This document shows, piece by piece, positions 61,657 through 64,000 of a stretch of DNA of 64,000 nucleotides. A program made the translations under genes and the position numbers. The first letter of the stretch is position 1. Every line of letters begins with the position of its first letter. The DNA comes from Bacillota bacterium (GTDB lineage: Bacteria > Bacillota > Clostridia > Peptostreptococcales > Anaerovoracaceae), in NCBI GenBank assembly GCA_030526355.1, contig JAUNDC010000002.1, positions 1 to 64,000 of the forward strand, written 5' to 3'. A model generated the notes under the pieces. The model had not been told where the DNA came from. It was given only the letters and a program-made list of their open reading frames with translations, and searched no databases.

Positions 61657-63030
61657 ATGAAGAGAATCACAAAAGTAATCGCAGTCCTTCTCATTATGTG
61701 CATGTGCAGCACATGTGTATTTGCAGAAGAGATACCTGCAAATGAAAGTGAACAGAATGATATTGGAAGCAATCCTATTCAGTCTGAAGTTGAAGACCCT
61801 ATGCTGTTAGAGGCTTCACCAGAAGGTTCGGAAGAGAATAGTATGTCTCTTGATAAACCTGTCATTACAAATATTTCTGTTAATGGTACATCAGTTACCC
61901 TGAGTTTTGACAGTGTTAAAGATGCAACTCATTATGTTGTAAAAAATGAGAATACAGGAACTGAAACTAAAATTTCAGCCGGTAATAATAGCTTCACGGC
62001 AACAGGATTAAATGAAAATACGACATACAGCTTTAAGGTCAAAGCTGTGTATGAAGCAGATGGAAACAGCAGCAGCTCTGACTGGTCAGATGCTAAAAGT
62101 GCTGCAATAAGTATTAACGTACCATCAAAGCCTGCACTTAGCTCAGAACCATACAATAAGGGATTCATATTAAGCTGGAATAATGTTTCAGGGGCTACAT
62201 CATATGAGGTGTGGAGATACTACAATAAAAAATGGAGTAAGATTAAAACTACCACAGCCACTTCGTATAAGAATACAGGGCTGACAGTCGGCAAGAAGTA
62301 TACTTATAAAGTAAGGGCATTACGTACAGTTACAGGTAAAACAGTTGCAGGTGCATATTCTAACAGTAAGTCAATTACTGCAAAACGGTATTTGACAGGG
62401 ACAATAAGGCTTGGCTACAGTTCAGGAGTGCTTATTAGAAATGCATATAAATATAAGGAAGGCTCATCCACTAAGGTAATAAGTAAAACACTGTTAAAAA
62501 AAGGCACGAGGGTTACAATTCTCAAAAGGGCAACAGTAAAAGGGAAGGGTATGGATTACGTAAAATTATCTAACGGCAAGAAGTATTGGATAAAGCGCGG
62601 AAATATATCATATGGAGCTCCATATTCAACATATGATTATACTACTCAGGCTAAAGAGAATTTTGTAAATAAGCAAGGCTATTCCAGCAAAACAAAATAT
62701 CTGCTGTTCATATGCCATTATGCTCAGAAAACATATGTGTTCAAAGGTAAAAAAGGAAACTGGAAACTACATAAGACATTTAAGTGTGTAACCGGTAAAG
62801 CGTCAACAAGAACACCTAGAGGTGTATTTAAACTGTATAAAAAAAGCCGTTTAGGTTGGTGTTATCAGTATGTAAGCTACTTTAAGTCTAGAAACTCATT
62901 CCACTCTAGACCATATGGAACGAAAGTAATGGGTAGACCGGCATCTAATGGATGTATAAGATTATATGATAATGATGCAAAGTACATTTATAAATCAATA
63001 CCAAAGGGTACAACGGTAGTTTCTTATTAA
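61657..63030 (+). CDS. Secreted L,D-transpeptidase (YkuD) with FN3 modules
   Basis: A 457-residue exported protein. Signal peptide of about 24 residues (KRITKVIAVLLIMCMCSTCVFA). Two FN3-like modules at about 55-150 and 160-240 (PVITNISVNGTSVTLSF; PYNKGFILSWNNVSGATSY), an SH3-like stretch at about 250-310, then a YkuD domain with the full catalytic signature HSRPYGTKVMGRPASNGCIR (His and Cys present). It should form 3-3 peptidoglycan crosslinks or attach proteins. ATG 61657 is fixed by GAGGAGAGG; upstream in-frame ATG 61582 overlaps the promoter. Confidence 0.9.
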   Translation: MKRITKVIAVLLIMCMCSTCVFAEEIPANESEQNDIGSNPIQSEVEDPMLLEASPEGSEENSMSLDKPVITNISVNGTSVTLSFDSVKDATHYVVKNENTGTETKISAGNNSFTATGLNENTTYSFKVKAVYEADGNSSSSDWSDAKSAAISINVPSKPALSSEPYNKGFILSWNNVSGATSYEVWRYYNKKWSKIKTTTATSYKNTGLTVGKKYTYKVRALRTVTGKTVAGAYSNSKSITAKRYLTGTIRLGYSSGVLIRNAYKYKEGSSTKVISKTLLKKGTRVTILKRATVKGKGMDYVKLSNGKKYWIKRGNISYGAPYSTYDYTTQAKENFVNKQGYSSKTKYLLFICHYAQKTYVFKGKKGNWKLHKTFKCVTGKASTRTPRGVFKLYKKSRLGWCYQYVSYFKSRNSFHSRPYGTKVMGRPASNGCIRLYDNDAKYIYKSIPKGTTVVSY

Positions 63031-63037
63031 GATATAT

Positions 63038-63068
63038 AATGCTCTTGGAGACAGTCTCTGAGAGCATT
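63038..63068 (+). terminator. Terminator-like hairpin after the L,D-transpeptidase gene
   Basis: AATGCTCT (63038-63045) and AGAGCATT (63061-63068) form a perfect stem, with GGAGAC/GTCTC pairing inside the loop; the T-tract is short. Confidence 0.6.
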
Positions 63069-63091
63069 TAATCTAGTATAAAGGGAAGAAA

Positions 63092-64000
63092 ATGTTAGAA
63101 AAATTTGAAAGAAAATTTGTTAATGTGCTGATTTTTTTTGATCTGGCAAAAATGAAAAAGAAAATTCCGGATGATTTTACATCGGTAAAAAGAATTCAAT
63201 CCAGAAGAGTGCATAAGCTTGCAAAAAAAGCATATCGTATACCTTTTTACAGAAAACGTTTTGACGAAGCCGGAATAACTCCTAAAGATATCCGGACAGG
63301 AGATGATCTTGTTAAGCTCCCTGTACTAACAAAGGAAGAACTGAGGGCATGGATGAAGGAGGAAGCCAAAAAGCCTAAGTATAAAGACTGGTTTAAGGAC
63401 ACTACCAGCGGATCCTCAGGAGAGCCACTCATGGTGCTTCTTTCTCCAAAGGAAAAAGCATATATGATGGCAAACTGGTTTCGGGTAATGATGCTTGCCG
63501 GATATAATCCTTTTTTTGGTAAAACCATGAGCCGCAGAAGTGCGCATAGTGTAACAGGTGGTTATGATACTGTTTTGCAGAAGCTTGGCATATTGAGGAG
63601 AGGATTTGTATCTCAGTATGATCCTGAAGAATCTGTGATTAAAACTATAAATGAATATAAACCGGATTTCCTGTATATGAATAAAACTGAGTTTATGAGG
63701 ATATGTCTCTACTGCAAAAACAATGGTGTTGAATTGTGGAAACCGAAGTATTATGTTCCTACAGGCGAAAAAATTGATGATGCAGCAAGGGAATTGTTTC
63801 ACGAAATACTGGGTGATGGAATCATAGACTCATATGGAACTGCAGAAGCAGGAGCATGTATGGTGAAATTGTTTGACAGCGATGAACATGTGGTTCATAA
63901 CGATTCATTCGTTGTTAATGTATATGATGATAATGATGAGCTGGCAGACGAGGGGAAAATTGTGGTTACACCGTTGTATAAAACAGATCTCCCTTTGATC
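63092..64000 (+). CDS. CapK/phenylacetate-CoA ligase-like adenylate-forming enzyme (partial, 3' cut)
   Basis: ATG 63092 follows AAGGGAAG and the frame stays open for 303 codons to the window end. It begins MLEKFERKFVNVLIFFDLAK; the AMP-binding P-loop DTTSGSSGEPLMV lies near residue 108, and IDSYGTAEAGACMVKLF is the Y-G-x-x-E motif. This layout is that of the CapK/PaaK family, several of which sit in surface polysaccharide loci with unclear substrates. It lies near envelope genes; the C-terminal lid domain is beyond the window. Confidence 0.85.
   Translation, partial: MLEKFERKFVNVLIFFDLAKMKKKIPDDFTSVKRIQSRRVHKLAKKAYRIPFYRKRFDEAGITPKDIRTGDDLVKLPVLTKEELRAWMKEEAKKPKYKDWFKDTTSGSSGEPLMVLLSPKEKAYMMANWFRVMMLAGYNPFFGKTMSRRSAHSVTGGYDTVLQKLGILRRGFVSQYDPEESVIKTINEYKPDFLYMNKTEFMRICLYCKNNGVELWKPKYYVPTGEKIDDAARELFHEILGDGIIDSYGTAEAGACMVKLFDSDEHVVHNDSFVVNVYDDNDELADEGKIVVTPLYKTDLPLI

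Overview
The window is part of a chromosome from an anaerobic Gram-positive bacterium of the class Clostridia (Bacillota). This rests on AGGAGG-type ribosome binding sites, the rplS-rbgA-rnhB housekeeping cluster, a SpoIIM-like sporulation gene, a ZTP riboswitch in front of formate-tetrahydrofolate ligase, and two enzymes typical of amino-acid-fermenting clostridia (3-aminobutyryl-CoA ammonia-lyase and an ornithine-racemase-like protein). A placement near Anaerovoracaceae/Family XIII is only a guess. I saw no rRNA, tRNA, CRISPR array or transposase.

Region 1 (42-19051) is a surface polysaccharide locus. It starts with a complete set for UDP-di-N-acetylbacillosamine and its transfer to a lipid carrier (PglF, PglE, PglC, PglD types). 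It continues with enzymes for a 2,3-diacetamido uronic acid (6-dehydrogenase, N-acetyltransferase, Gfo/Idh 3-dehydrogenase, aminotransferase), three glycosyltransferases, a Wzx flippase and two Wzy/ligase-type membrane proteins. From about 1900 to 16100 the DNA is visibly AT-richer than what follows, as expected of a transferred locus. A decayed gene end (5789-5910) sits where a UDP-GlcNAc 2-epimerase gene would be expected, and an orphan lysine-fermentation gene (kal) lies near the 3' end.

Region 2 (19041-31795) is housekeeping: proB, proC, an ADP-ribose pyrophosphatase-type NUDIX gene, a convergent spoIIM-like gene with a candidate sigma-E promoter, xerD, rplS, rbgA, rnhB, a ZTP-riboswitch-controlled one-carbon operon (fhs, fchA, folD) and a SWIM-SNF2 helicase.

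Region 3 (31796-33077) is a 1.3 kb accessory patch: an inverted-repeat pair, a 190-nt imperfect palindrome, a 108-nt element that folds into a three-way junction, and one orphan minus-strand gene of unknown function ending in that element. It is the best candidate here for something undescribed.

Region 4 (33248-48603) holds an Xaa-Pro aminopeptidase, a three-gene cassette for an NDP-4-amino-2,4,6-trideoxyhexose (2,3-dehydratase, 3-ketoreductase, 4-aminotransferase), a secreted transglutaminase-like protein, an ornithine racemase homologue, a LarC1-only nickel-cofactor protein, and an sseB-valS-folC-lipid kinase-GNAT run.

Region 5 (48613-64000) has a tandem-OB SSB-like protein, a Gtr-type envelope glycosylation cassette with an embedded galE, then cell-envelope genes (LCP ligase, ddl, thrS, sppA, surface 5'-nucleotidase, C39-like peptidase, L,D-transpeptidase) and the start of a CapK-like adenylate-forming enzyme cut by the window end. 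Much of the window therefore serves to build, activate and attach modified surface sugars.
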